Shown here piece by piece: positions 27,245-34,407 of a DNA stretch of 64,000 nucleotides; the first letter of the stretch is position 1, and each line of letters begins with the position of its first letter. The notes under the pieces are model-generated. The model did no database searches, had not been told where the DNA came from, and saw nothing but the letters and a program-made list of their open reading frames with translations. The position numbers and the translations under genes are program-made. The DNA lies in the NCBI RefSeq assembly GCF_006385255.1, contig NZ_VFJE01000050.1, positions 1 to 64,000 on the forward strand, given 5' to 3'. The DNA comes from Flavobacterium microcysteis (GTDB lineage: Bacteria; Bacteroidota; Bacteroidia; Flavobacteriales; Flavobacteriaceae).

Positions 27245-27315
27245 GCCACAGATTATGAGATTAAAATGATTTTATCAGCACGACAAAATCAGTGGAAATC
27301 ATTTCAATCAGTGGC
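27245..27315. repeat. Direct repeat A, copy 2 (foldback unit)
   Basis: Same unit as at 27154-27222, with GCCAC...GTGGC ends better matched. Lies between nadD and the Crp/Fnr gene. Confidence 0.75.
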
Positions 27316-27357
27316 AAAAAAAGTAGATTTTAACCGCCCATTATAAAGGCTAAAAAA

Positions 27358-27921
27358 ATGAGTCAACTATTACGTCAGCAAATCGAGAAAATCACGCCGC
27401 TAACTGATGGCGAATTCGATTATATACTGTCGCATTTTACTCCCAAAAAATACAAAAAACACCAATTTTTAATCCAGGAAGGCGAAGATGTCCCTAACGA
27501 CTTTTTCGTTTTAGACGGTTGCCTAAAAGCTTATCATGTTAGCCAGGACGGAAAAGAACATATTCTTCAATTTGCACTTCCAGACTGGTGGATTTGTGAT
27601 TTCAACGCTTATTTCAATCAGACAAAAGCTACCCTAAATATTGACTGTATAGAAGACACAGAGGTACTTTGTCTTTCTCTATACAACCGAGAAAAGCTCT
27701 GCTCTGAAATGCATAAGATTGAGCATTTTTTTCGCAGAAAATCCAATTCCGGATACATCGCCCTACAGCAGAGAATCTTGTCCATGCTGAATAACAATCC
27801 GCAGGAACGTTATGAAAAATTACTTCAGCTCTATCCTGCCTTATTCCAAAAAGTCCCTAAAAAACTGATTGCTTCCTATCTGGGCGTTTCAAGAGAAACC
27901 CTGAGCCGTTTTAGTTCATAA
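27358..27921 (+). CDS. Crp/Fnr-family transcriptional regulator
   Basis: 187 residues. Residues ~20-120 are a cyclic-nucleotide-binding-type barrel (FLIQEGEDVPNDFFVLDGCLKAYHV), though the exact cAMP-binding residues are not conserved. HTH at ~165-185 (PKKLIASYLGVSRETLSRF); the protein ends right after the recognition helix. A perfect CRP-like palindrome starts 1 base after its stop (27923-27938), upstream of the next gene. Confidence 0.85.
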   Translation: MSQLLRQQIEKITPLTDGEFDYILSHFTPKKYKKHQFLIQEGEDVPNDFFVLDGCLKAYHVSQDGKEHILQFALPDWWICDFNAYFNQTKATLNIDCIEDTEVLCLSLYNREKLCSEMHKIEHFFRRKSNSGYIALQQRILSMLNNNPQERYEKLLQLYPALFQKVPKKLIASYLGVSRETLSRFSS

Positions 27922-27922
27922 G

Positions 27923-27938
27923 TGTGACAATTGTCACT
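27923..27938. promoter_or_regulatory. CRP/FNR-like palindrome
   Basis: TGTGACAATTGTCACT; inner GTGACAATTGTCAC is a perfect 14-bp palindrome of the TGTGA-N6-TCACA class, 77 bases before the DJ-1/PfpI ATG. Confidence 0.5.
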
Positions 27939-28015
27939 TCAAATTGGTGACTTTTTACCTTTTCAGACCCTAAATTTCTTCTGAATTTTGTAACTTAATT
28001 CTAAAGAAAGTTACT

Positions 28016-28795
28016 ATGAGAAAAATAATCACTCCGGGTTTGATGGCTATTGCATTTTTTGCCCTTTTCTTAAACCCTGATTTTGCAAACGCACAAACTA
28101 AAAAATCAAAAAAGATGGAAAAGAAAATCTTATTTGTGGTTTCGAGCCATGACAAAAAAGGAAGCACAGGCGAACCAACCGGTTATTATCTGGGAGAAGT
28201 TACCCATGCCTGGGAAGCCTTAAAAAATGACTATACAATTGATTTCGTAAGCCCAAAAGGCGGAACACCACCTGTTGACGGTTTTGACTTGAACGACCCT
28301 ATTAACAAGCAATTTTGGGATGATACTGTTTACCACAGCAAAATCAATAATTCGATGAAACCGTCACAAGTAAACCCGAAAGAATATGTTGCTATTTACT
28401 ATGCTGGTGGACATGGTGCTATGTGGGATTTTGCAGAAAATACAGAAATTGCTAAAATCGCAACTGCTATTTATGAAAACAATGGGGTTGTTGGAGCCGT
28501 ATGCCACGGACCAGCCGGATTAGTAAATATTAAATTAAGCAATGGCAAGTATTTAGTAGACGGTAAAAAAGTAAACGCCTTTACAAATGAGGAAGAAATC
28601 GCAGTTAAATTAGAAAAAGTGGTTCCGTTTGCTTTGGAAACAAAACTGATTGAGCGTGGTGCAAAATTTGAAAAATCAGGATTATGGCAGCCTCATGTTA
28701 CGGTTGATGGAAGACTGATAACTGGCCAAAATCCGCAATCCGCAAAAGGTGTTGGAGAAGCCATTTTAAAAGAGCTGAAATCGCTGGGGAAATAA
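28016..28795 (+). CDS. DJ-1/PfpI (Hsp31-like) class I amidotransferase-fold protein, exported
   Basis: 259 residues. The nucleophile elbow 'GVVGAVCHGPAGLV' with the reactive Cys and 'YYAGGHGAMWDF' define the fold; such proteins act as glyoxalase III or chaperone-like enzymes. The first ~26 residues are a signal peptide ending ANAQ. An internal ATG (Met36, 'MEKKILFVVSSHDKKG') is where cytosolic relatives begin, so two products are conceivable. Followed by a strong terminator. Confidence 0.85.
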   Translation: MRKIITPGLMAIAFFALFLNPDFANAQTKKSKKMEKKILFVVSSHDKKGSTGEPTGYYLGEVTHAWEALKNDYTIDFVSPKGGTPPVDGFDLNDPINKQFWDDTVYHSKINNSMKPSQVNPKEYVAIYYAGGHGAMWDFAENTEIAKIATAIYENNGVVGAVCHGPAGLVNIKLSNGKYLVDGKKVNAFTNEEEIAVKLEKVVPFALETKLIERGAKFEKSGLWQPHVTVDGRLITGQNPQSAKGVGEAILKELKSLGK

Positions 28796-28806
28796 TTTCA
28801 TGAATA

Positions 28807-28840
28807 AAAAAAGCCTAAACGTTACCGTTTAGGCTTTTTT
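28807..28840. terminator. Bidirectional terminator
   Basis: 15-bp perfect stem (28807-28821, 28826-28840), TTAC loop, A-run and T-run. Ends both the DJ-1 gene and the convergent NAD operon. Confidence 0.9.
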
Positions 28841-28845
28841 TATTA

Positions 28846-30297
28846 TTATTTTTTAATCGTCTCCCGAATCTCCGCAAGAGAGTGATTAACGAGTAGTTTT
28901 CCATCTCTGAAAACTTCTTTCAGCTCGCCTTTTCTTTCTTCATCCCAAGAAACCTGATCTACGAGTTTATAGGTTCCGTTTTCCAATTCAATTTTCATCA
29001 ATCCTTTTGCTGATTTTTTTGTTCCGTCATCTGTAATCGGATCTTTAAAAATAGCTCTTCCTTCTCCGTTTACTTCTCCATAAGTCGCTTTCATCGCAAA
29101 ACCAAAAGTATCTCTGGTATTGTATTGGTACGTAAACGATCCTATTCCCAAAACCACATTCGTAGAAGCAAAACCTTTTTCTTTTAGCTTTTCGCAGATT
29201 TTTGTTGCTCGTTCAACTGTGATGCTATCGCCATAAATCGCTCCTATTTGCGACACTAGTTCTTTATAACCTTTATCATTAGTAGTTCCTCCAAAAACAT
29301 CCCATAACAGCTCTATGACCCCTTTTCTTTCTTCTTCGGTTTTTCCATAAGGATTACCACATAAAATATGAATCGGATCTCCACTATCCGGTCTAACTAC
29401 TACTTTTCCTTCTCTGGAAATGATATCATTTTTAAGTCTTGGCAAATAGTCTGTCAAAACCTTCCATAAATCCCAGGTATCAGAAACAATAGAAACAATA
29501 CCTTTTGGATATACTTTTGTAATCAGTCGTTCAAAGGTTTCAAACTCGCCTTCAGTAGTTCCCATACACATAACTGAATGTTCAGTAGCTGCTACAGAAC
29601 CGCCAATAAGTTCATTATCAGAATTTGCATTATAATATTCTTCAAAAAAATCAATTGCCGGAATCGTATCAGTACCCGTAAAACTCAGCAAATGTCCTGC
29701 TGCAGAAGTCACTGCCGCTTCCACTCCACCCATTCCCCGCATAGAGAAATCGTGTGCCTGCCAGTTTACAAATTCCGGCACAGAAGAAGTTTCTTCTGCA
29801 AAACGGTCCAAAACTTTTCGGTATTGTTTTGCTATGGTTGCCGAATTGCAAGGCAGCCAAATTACGGCAGAAAGCAAGGTTTCAAAATAGTTAGTCAGCC
29901 AGAAAAATTCTGGTTTCGTATTGTACATCGTAAACATAGGAACACGAATAGGAACACTTGCTCCTTCAGGCAAAGCCTTAAAAACCATAGGAATGTATCC
30001 TAAATCATGCAAATCTTCAATATGCTTTGTACCGACTTGATTTTCGCCTAAATAATTGTTGATTCTTCGCGCATATTTTTTCACGACCTCCTCTTTTGGT
30101 TGCTTAAAAAAAACCCGTTCAAAATCTTCAATAATATATTTCTTGATGAAGTACTGCAATCCAAAAAAGACTACTTCCTCTACATTTTCAATTCTTGATT
30201 TTCTTGGTGTCCAGTTAGAATAAACGAGTGTTGTTCCATCTGGGTATTGTCTTCTGTGATCGACTTTGTATCCGTCTGTTAATAAGAGTGGGTTCAT
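28846..30297 (-). CDS. nadV: Nicotinamide phosphoribosyltransferase (NadV/NAMPT family)
   Basis: 483 residues, normal for NAMPT-like enzymes. Conserved start 'LLTDGYKVDHRRQYP', 'MRGMGGVEAAVTSAAGHLLSF', 'GGSVAATEHSVM' and the phosphate-binding 'VVRPDSGDPIHI'. Known reaction: nicotinamide + PRPP to NMN. Some relatives instead join nicotinamide to ADP-ribose pyrophosphate to form NAD+ directly (the Namat reaction of phage NARP1); the adjacent unusual Prs-like gene makes this alternative worth testing. Last gene of the operon, 2 bases after the small RyR-like gene. Confidence 0.9.
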   Translation of the reverse strand: MNPLLLTDGYKVDHRRQYPDGTTLVYSNWTPRKSRIENVEEVVFFGLQYFIKKYIIEDFERVFFKQPKEEVVKKYARRINNYLGENQVGTKHIEDLHDLGYIPMVFKALPEGASVPIRVPMFTMYNTKPEFFWLTNYFETLLSAVIWLPCNSATIAKQYRKVLDRFAEETSSVPEFVNWQAHDFSMRGMGGVEAAVTSAAGHLLSFTGTDTIPAIDFFEEYYNANSDNELIGGSVAATEHSVMCMGTTEGEFETFERLITKVYPKGIVSIVSDTWDLWKVLTDYLPRLKNDIISREGKVVVRPDSGDPIHILCGNPYGKTEEERKGVIELLWDVFGGTTNDKGYKELVSQIGAIYGDSITVERATKICEKLKEKGFASTNVVLGIGSFTYQYNTRDTFGFAMKATYGEVNGEGRAIFKDPITDDGTKKSAKGLMKIELENGTYKLVDQVSWDEERKGELKEVFRDGKLLVNHSLAEIRETIKK

Positions 30298-30299
30298 AT

Positions 30300-30551
30300 T
30301 TATTTTTTGAATATTGTTTTTACTATTTCTGTTGCAAATTTTCGATCGAGGTTTTTCATTTCCTCACTTAAATCTTTATAATCCATAAAACATTCATCTT
30401 TCCAACGAGTTCTTCTTTCTATTGAGATATTAGGCTCTGATTGCAATAGTTCTTTCGCCCAAATCATCCAATGGTTATGAACTTGTTCTGAAACCAATTC
30501 GATAATTTCATTCTGATTCTCTATGTAATTTTTAATTTCTTCCTTTTTCAT
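30300..30551 (-). CDS. Small RyR-like domain protein
   Basis: 83 residues from the ATG at 30551; an upstream start at 30569 is possible. Overlaps the phosphoesterase 3' end by 20 bases and is followed by nadV after 2 bases, so firmly part of the operon. Pattern 'VHNHWMIWAKELL' then 'YKDLSEEMKNLDRKFATEI' resembles the H-x-x-W-A ... Y-x-x-L-x-E-x-x-K-x-x-D-R-x-x-A outline of RyR-type domains, which are found in bacterial nucleotide-linked systems. Ligand and role unknown. Confidence 0.6.
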   Translation of the reverse strand: MKKEEIKNYIENQNEIIELVSEQVHNHWMIWAKELLQSEPNISIERRTRWKDECFMDYKDLSEEMKNLDRKFATEIVKTIFKK

Positions 30552-31257
30552 TTGGATATAATTCAACAAGTGGGTCGCTTTGCCAAAACAGTTTTGATTC
30601 TATGTCTAAAACGGAGAGCTTTCCTTTAAAAGCAGCTCCTGTATCTATATTCCAGACATTCATAGCATTCATAGGAATATCCTTATTGAAATTTGTTGTT
30701 GGTGTATGACCGATATAGATTTCGTGATAATGGCGTAATAGTTTCGGATAAGTAAACAGCTCTTCGTCAATATTTTTATCCATTGCTAAAACCATTTCCC
30801 ATAAAGTCCTGTCAAAATAATAATTGGACTCATACTCTTCTTTTTCAACTCCATGGATTGAGGTATATCCGGCATGAATAAAAAGTCTTTCCTCTTCGTC
30901 AATATAGAAATTTTTTAAGTTTTCAAAAAAGGATTTGTGTTCTGGATGAGTCAATAAACCTGTTTTCAAATAACTTTCTTTGGTAGCCCTTCCACCATTT
31001 TCTTCCCACACAGGATTAGAAGCTCCTAACAACAACCATCTCCCGCACCACAAATCATGATTTCCTCTAATAAAAATACATTTTTGTTTTTTATCCAATT
31101 CCATCAAATAATCAATAACCTGAGCCGATTCACTCCAACCATCTACATAATCTCCTAAGAAAATCAGGGTGTCATCAGTCGTGACATTTGCTCGTTCTAA
31201 AACCTGAATCAGGGCTTTAAATCCACCGTGGATATCACCTATAACTAAAGTTCTCAT
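30532..31257 (-). CDS. PPP-like metallophosphoesterase
   Basis: 241 residues. 'GDIHGG' (residues 7-12), 'GDYVDGWS', 'RGNHD' and 'GHTPTT' are the metal-binding blocks of calcineurin-like serine/threonine phosphatases and ApaH-like enzymes. Starts 3 bases after kptA. In this operon it could remove phosphate from cyclic or 1''-phosphorylated ADP-ribose; this is inference. A close paralogue is at 57997-58725. Confidence 0.88.
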   Translation of the reverse strand: MRTLVIGDIHGGFKALIQVLERANVTTDDTLIFLGDYVDGWSESAQVIDYLMELDKKQKCIFIRGNHDLWCGRWLLLGASNPVWEENGGRATKESYLKTGLLTHPEHKSFFENLKNFYIDEEERLFIHAGYTSIHGVEKEEYESNYYFDRTLWEMVLAMDKNIDEELFTYPKLLRHYHEIYIGHTPTTNFNKDIPMNAMNVWNIDTGAAFKGKLSVLDIESKLFWQSDPLVELYPNEKGRN

Positions 31258-31260
31258 GGA

Positions 31261-31803
31261 TTAAAATTGAATATATTTCGCAGGAACATTATCTGTCAAC
31301 CAAACGCCATTTTCTGATTGGTAAAATTTATAACCCTCTTTCTGCATTTCAGCACTGTTGACAATTAAAATGACAGGATTTCCTCTCCTGCTTCCTACTT
31401 TAATTGCGGTTTCTTTATCAGTACTCAAATGAACATGCTGGCGGCTCATTTTCAGAAGTCCTTTATTTTTGATTTCGGGCAAGAATTTCTCTACTGTCCC
31501 GTGATATAGACTTTCTGGCGGTGTGATTTCTTTCAGATCCAGATTAATTTCTACGGAATGTCCCTGGCTTGCCCTGATTTTTGTTTTGTCATCATTAAAG
31601 GCAAAACGTTTCTTATCGTTTGTCAAAACAATTTCTTCCAGACTTTCAAAGTCTAGTAATCCTCCTTTGGCATTCATCTTAGATAAAAATTCTGAAACTG
31701 ATGCCCAGCCATTCTCATCCAACAGCAATCCTATTTCCTGAGGTTTGTGTCTGAGTACCAAACTCATAAAGGCGCTTATTTTTCTTTTATATTGTTCGTT
31801 CAT
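31261..31803 (-). CDS. kptA: RNA 2'-phosphotransferase KptA/Tpt1
   Basis: 180 residues, family length. The first catalytic Arg-His is in 'LVLRHKPQEIGLLLDENGW'; 'YHGTVEKFLPEI' and 'RQHVHLSTDKETA' follow, then 'SRRGNPVILIV'. Transfers an RNA 2'-phosphate to NAD+, giving nicotinamide and ADP-ribose 1'',2''-cyclic phosphate. Bacteria mostly lack the tRNA splicing that makes this substrate, so its bacterial role is open. In this operon its products feed naturally into neighbours. Confidence 0.92.
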   Translation of the reverse strand: MNEQYKRKISAFMSLVLRHKPQEIGLLLDENGWASVSEFLSKMNAKGGLLDFESLEEIVLTNDKKRFAFNDDKTKIRASQGHSVEINLDLKEITPPESLYHGTVEKFLPEIKNKGLLKMSRQHVHLSTDKETAIKVGSRRGNPVILIVNSAEMQKEGYKFYQSENGVWLTDNVPAKYIQF

Positions 31804-31850
31804 ACTATTCTAAGCTAATAAATCTTTGTATAAGCTGTAGTTTTCTTCAG

Positions 31851-32672
31851 TTATTCTTTAAAAATATCTTCAAAAAATTTAAAATTCGATTTCTTTTCTG
31901 AAGTATCATATACTGCAAAAACGATTTTCTGAAATGCGCCAGAATATTTTTCTGAGATAATTTCTTTAAATAATTGCGCTACTTCTTTGGGTTCGTTTCT
32001 AAAAACACCACAACCCCAAGCACCTAAGATTAATGTTTCAATCTTATTTTTGGCTGCAATTGCCAGCACTTCATCCATTCTCCTTTTAAAAACTTTTTCG
32101 ATATTCTCGATTTCGTCTTTTCTGTTATGCTGTAACATAGCACCTTTGTTTGGAGCCGGAGAAGTAATCACATCTGCAACTAAGGGTTGTCCAAAATAAT
32201 TTCCACTATCGTCGTTCCAGAACAAAACATCTGGGCTGTAAATCATATAATCTGAATATAAAAACGACGATTGGCTTCTATTAAAGTCATACATTTTTTT
32301 GTCTTTAATCTGCGATTCGTAAAGACTTGATGACCTCGCCAAACTTTCTTCCTGTGCTGATGCACCACCCAAAAATCCACCGCCTGGATTCTTTGCAGAA
32401 GCAAAATTCAACACTCCTATTTTGCCTTCTTTTTCTTGAAATATCGCTTCAATCGTAGAACAATTTTTAATGCTGATTTCTGTATTGTGCTTATTATCGA
32501 TTGGAATTCTCAAAATAGTCTCCCAATCCTCTGGTGCTATTGTAACCGTATTTTCTATTGAACTCCTTAGCTCTTTTTCTATATTAACTTTTTTTCCATT
32601 GACCTCATAAAAACCATTCTTGATGATTTCCAGTGTCTTATTTGCTATTTCTACTCTATAATTTTTGTTCAT
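31851..32672 (-). CDS. TIGR02452-type PARG-like macrodomain hydrolase
   Basis: 273 residues. The bacterial PARG signature is intact: 'NPGGGFLGGASAQEESLAR' with GGG at 97-99 and catalytic Glu pair at 108-109. 'LGAWGCGVFRNEP' is the second macrodomain loop. Such enzymes release ADP-ribose from poly- or mono-ADP-ribosylated targets, or remove 1''-O-linked groups. Start codon overlaps the prs-like stop (ATGA), so translation is coupled. Confidence 0.9.
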   Translation of the reverse strand: MNKNYRVEIANKTLEIIKNGFYEVNGKKVNIEKELRSSIENTVTIAPEDWETILRIPIDNKHNTEISIKNCSTIEAIFQEKEGKIGVLNFASAKNPGGGFLGGASAQEESLARSSSLYESQIKDKKMYDFNRSQSSFLYSDYMIYSPDVLFWNDDSGNYFGQPLVADVITSPAPNKGAMLQHNRKDEIENIEKVFKRRMDEVLAIAAKNKIETLILGAWGCGVFRNEPKEVAQLFKEIISEKYSGAFQKIVFAVYDTSEKKSNFKFFEDIFKE

Positions 32673-33499
32673 AATTTTAATTTTACCACCTCTACCATCT
32701 CATTGTCAAATTCCCTAAAAGAATTTGTCGTAAATATTTTCTCGAAATCTTTTTGAAAAACATCAAATCCTTTGTTGAAAATTCCATGGCTTACGGCTAA
32801 ATATAATTTTCCGGCATTTTTCTTTTTTAATTCTTCGGCAAGTCCGACGAAGGTGCCGCCTCCATCACAAATGTCATCTACAATCAAACAATCTATTCCT
32901 TCAAGGTCATCATTGTAAACTTTAAAACCAGACAATTTTCCGGTCTTTACATCACGACTTTTGCTGCATTCCACTACCTCAACGCCTCCTAAATACTCAG
33001 AAACTTTATAAATCTTTTTTAAAGCACCACCATCAGGAGAAATCAATTTTACTTCCTTACCTATTTTTTTCAAAACCTCTGCGATAAAAGTATGGTTTGA
33101 AATCACTTCGCAGTTGTCAAGTAATGCCGGAGTTACTTCAGAATGTGCGTCAAAAACAGTAACTTTATTTAGTTTCAGGCTATTCAAAATGTCGGCATAG
33201 ACCTTTACAGACAATGGCTCTCCTGAAATCATCACACGATCTTGTCTTGCAGCCGGAAAATAAGGAATAAAAACATTGATTAATTTCACCTCCATTCTTT
33301 TCAATGCATCGATTGCCAAAAGCAACAAGCCAAAATCATTAAAAGAATTGATTCGATGTGTAATCGTTACCGTTTCGGAAACATCAAAATCAGGATTGAT
33401 CTTGATATGAGGTTCACCTCCTGAAAAAGTAAAGCTTTGGAACTGTATTTCTCTTTTGCCTGGAAAAGGATTGAAATGGGTATCTAAATTGAGTATCAT
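32669..33499 (-). CDS. Prs-like phosphoribosyl (or ADP-ribose) pyrophosphokinase
   Basis: 276 residues, ~35-40 shorter than housekeeping Prs. The fold is evident: 'PYFPAARQDRVM' (ATP-binding, ~79-90), 'VFDAHSEV' (~115-122), 'ISPDGGALKK' and the PRPP loop 'VDDICDGGGT' (207-216). The loop differs from the usual DTGGT by Thr to Gly, and 'DAHS' replaces the usual DLHxxQ block. It could make PRPP for NadV, or act like phage Adps on ADP-ribose. First gene behind the NrtR-flanked promoter. Confidence 0.85.
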   Translation of the reverse strand: MILNLDTHFNPFPGKREIQFQSFTFSGGEPHIKINPDFDVSETVTITHRINSFNDFGLLLLAIDALKRMEVKLINVFIPYFPAARQDRVMISGEPLSVKVYADILNSLKLNKVTVFDAHSEVTPALLDNCEVISNHTFIAEVLKKIGKEVKLISPDGGALKKIYKVSEYLGGVEVVECSKSRDVKTGKLSGFKVYNDDLEGIDCLIVDDICDGGGTFVGLAEELKKKNAGKLYLAVSHGIFNKGFDVFQKDFEKIFTTNSFREFDNEMVEVVKLKL

Positions 33500-33511
33500 G
33501 TCTTTTAGTTT

Positions 33512-33526
33512 GTGTAATTATTACGC
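33512..33526 (-). promoter_or_regulatory. NrtR-type operator 1 (prs-like promoter)
   Basis: GTGTAATTATTACGC on the plus strand, near-perfect palindrome. Its edge base is shared with the -7 box, and it lies 12 bases before the start codon. Confidence 0.75.
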
Positions 33527-33556
33527 AAATATAAGACAAAAAATACAACAGTCAAA
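33526..33556 (-). promoter_or_regulatory. Promoter of the NAD/ADP-ribose operon
   Basis: On the minus strand TTTG (33556-33553), exactly 19 bases, TATATTTG (33533-33526): full match to the Bacteroidetes TTTG-N19-TAnnTTTG consensus. Operators 1 and 2 sit on both sides. Confidence 0.75.
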
Positions 33557-33563
33557 TTATTTA

Positions 33564-33578
33564 GTGTAATTTTTACGC
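33564..33578 (-). promoter_or_regulatory. NrtR-type operator 2
   Basis: GTGTAATTTTTACGC, same palindrome, just upstream of the -33 element and overlapping the nrtR stop codon. Confidence 0.7.
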
Positions 33579-34265
33579 AAATTTTATTTCGAAGTGGAAG
33601 CCTTCTTTTTCAAGGTCGTAATATTTCTGCTTGTTGAATTTGAAAAGCTTGGCTGGACGCCCGCTTTTTACAGGTGAGAACTTCTCGGTTTCTTCAATAA
33701 TCCCGAAGCTTAAAATCTTCTTGCGAAAATTTCTCCTGTCGATTTCTTTTTCTAAAATGGTGCAGTATAAATTTTCAAGTTCAGAAAACATAAATTCTTC
33801 AGGAAGCAGATCAAAACCTACAGGTTGATAGGTCAATTTTGCTTTTACTCTTTCCACTGCTTTATCCAATATCAAATTATGATCGAAAGCGAGTTGGGGA
33901 ACGGCTCCTATTTCAAACCATTTTACTTTTTCAGCATCTGAATCTGCCTTGATGTCAAATTTTGAGGAGTCAACCAAAGCAAAATAGGCTACAGAAATCA
34001 CACGATTTCTGGAATCCCGATGTATGTCATCGCCAAAAGTATAAAGTTGTTCAAAATAATTGATCGCCACATTGGTTTCCTCTTGCAATTCCCGTTGAAC
34101 AGCCTCTTTTAAGGTTTCCTCTTCTTTTACCAAACCGCCAGGCAAAGCCCAATAGGCTTTTTCTGAACCAAATTTTTGCTGTATCAGAAGTACATATAGC
34201 TTATTGTTTTGATAACCAAAAACAATAGCATCAACAGCTACTCGTATATTTTGAATTGGCGACAT
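33573..34265 (-). CDS. nrtR: NrtR-type Nudix-winged-helix transcriptional regulator
   Basis: 230 residues from the ATG at 34265; a longer frame to 34319 would remove the promoter. Residues ~8-140 are a Nudix domain (VDAIVFGYQNNKLYVLLIQ, box GGLVKEEETLKEAVQRELQEET, where the usual Gly is Asn). The C-terminus is a winged helix (SGRPAKLFKFNKQKYYDLEKEG). NrtR proteins repress NAD-salvage genes and release DNA on binding ADP-ribose or NAD-related ligands. An operator of the same kind precedes its own start, so autoregulation is likely. Confidence 0.88.
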   Translation of the reverse strand: MSPIQNIRVAVDAIVFGYQNNKLYVLLIQQKFGSEKAYWALPGGLVKEEETLKEAVQRELQEETNVAINYFEQLYTFGDDIHRDSRNRVISVAYFALVDSSKFDIKADSDAEKVKWFEIGAVPQLAFDHNLILDKAVERVKAKLTYQPVGFDLLPEEFMFSELENLYCTILEKEIDRRNFRKKILSFGIIEETEKFSPVKSGRPAKLFKFNKQKYYDLEKEGFHFEIKFA

Positions 34266-34272
34266 AATAAAT

Positions 34273-34287
34273 GCGTAATTTTTACAC
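34273..34287 (-). promoter_or_regulatory. NrtR-type operator 3 (own promoter)
   Basis: GCGTAATTTTTACAC, 7 bases before the nrtR start codon. Confidence 0.75.
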
Positions 34288-34294
34288 AAATATA
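34287..34294 (-). promoter_or_regulatory. -7 box of nrtR
   Basis: TATATTTG on the minus strand, its last G shared with operator 3, exactly as at the prs-like promoter. No clear TTTG at -33. Confidence 0.6.
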
Positions 34295-34407
34295 AAAATT
34301 GTTTGCCATAAAGCAGCATTCTTATATCGTTTTCAGGTTATTTTCTTAACAGACCTTTACCACTTTTCGCCTGACGGATTCGTAATTTTACATAAAATTT
34401 TAAAATC

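Noticed and set aside
27154..27315. tRNA genes
   Set aside because: Hairpins do not form a cloverleaf and no CCA or T-loop pattern is seen; no tRNA recognised in the window.
26495..27345. CRISPR array
   Set aside because: Repeated units are too few, variable in length and self-complementary, without regular spacers or cas genes.
27358..27921. Truncated Crp/Fnr pseudogene
   Set aside because: It ends just after the recognition helix but all domains are present and the frame is intact.
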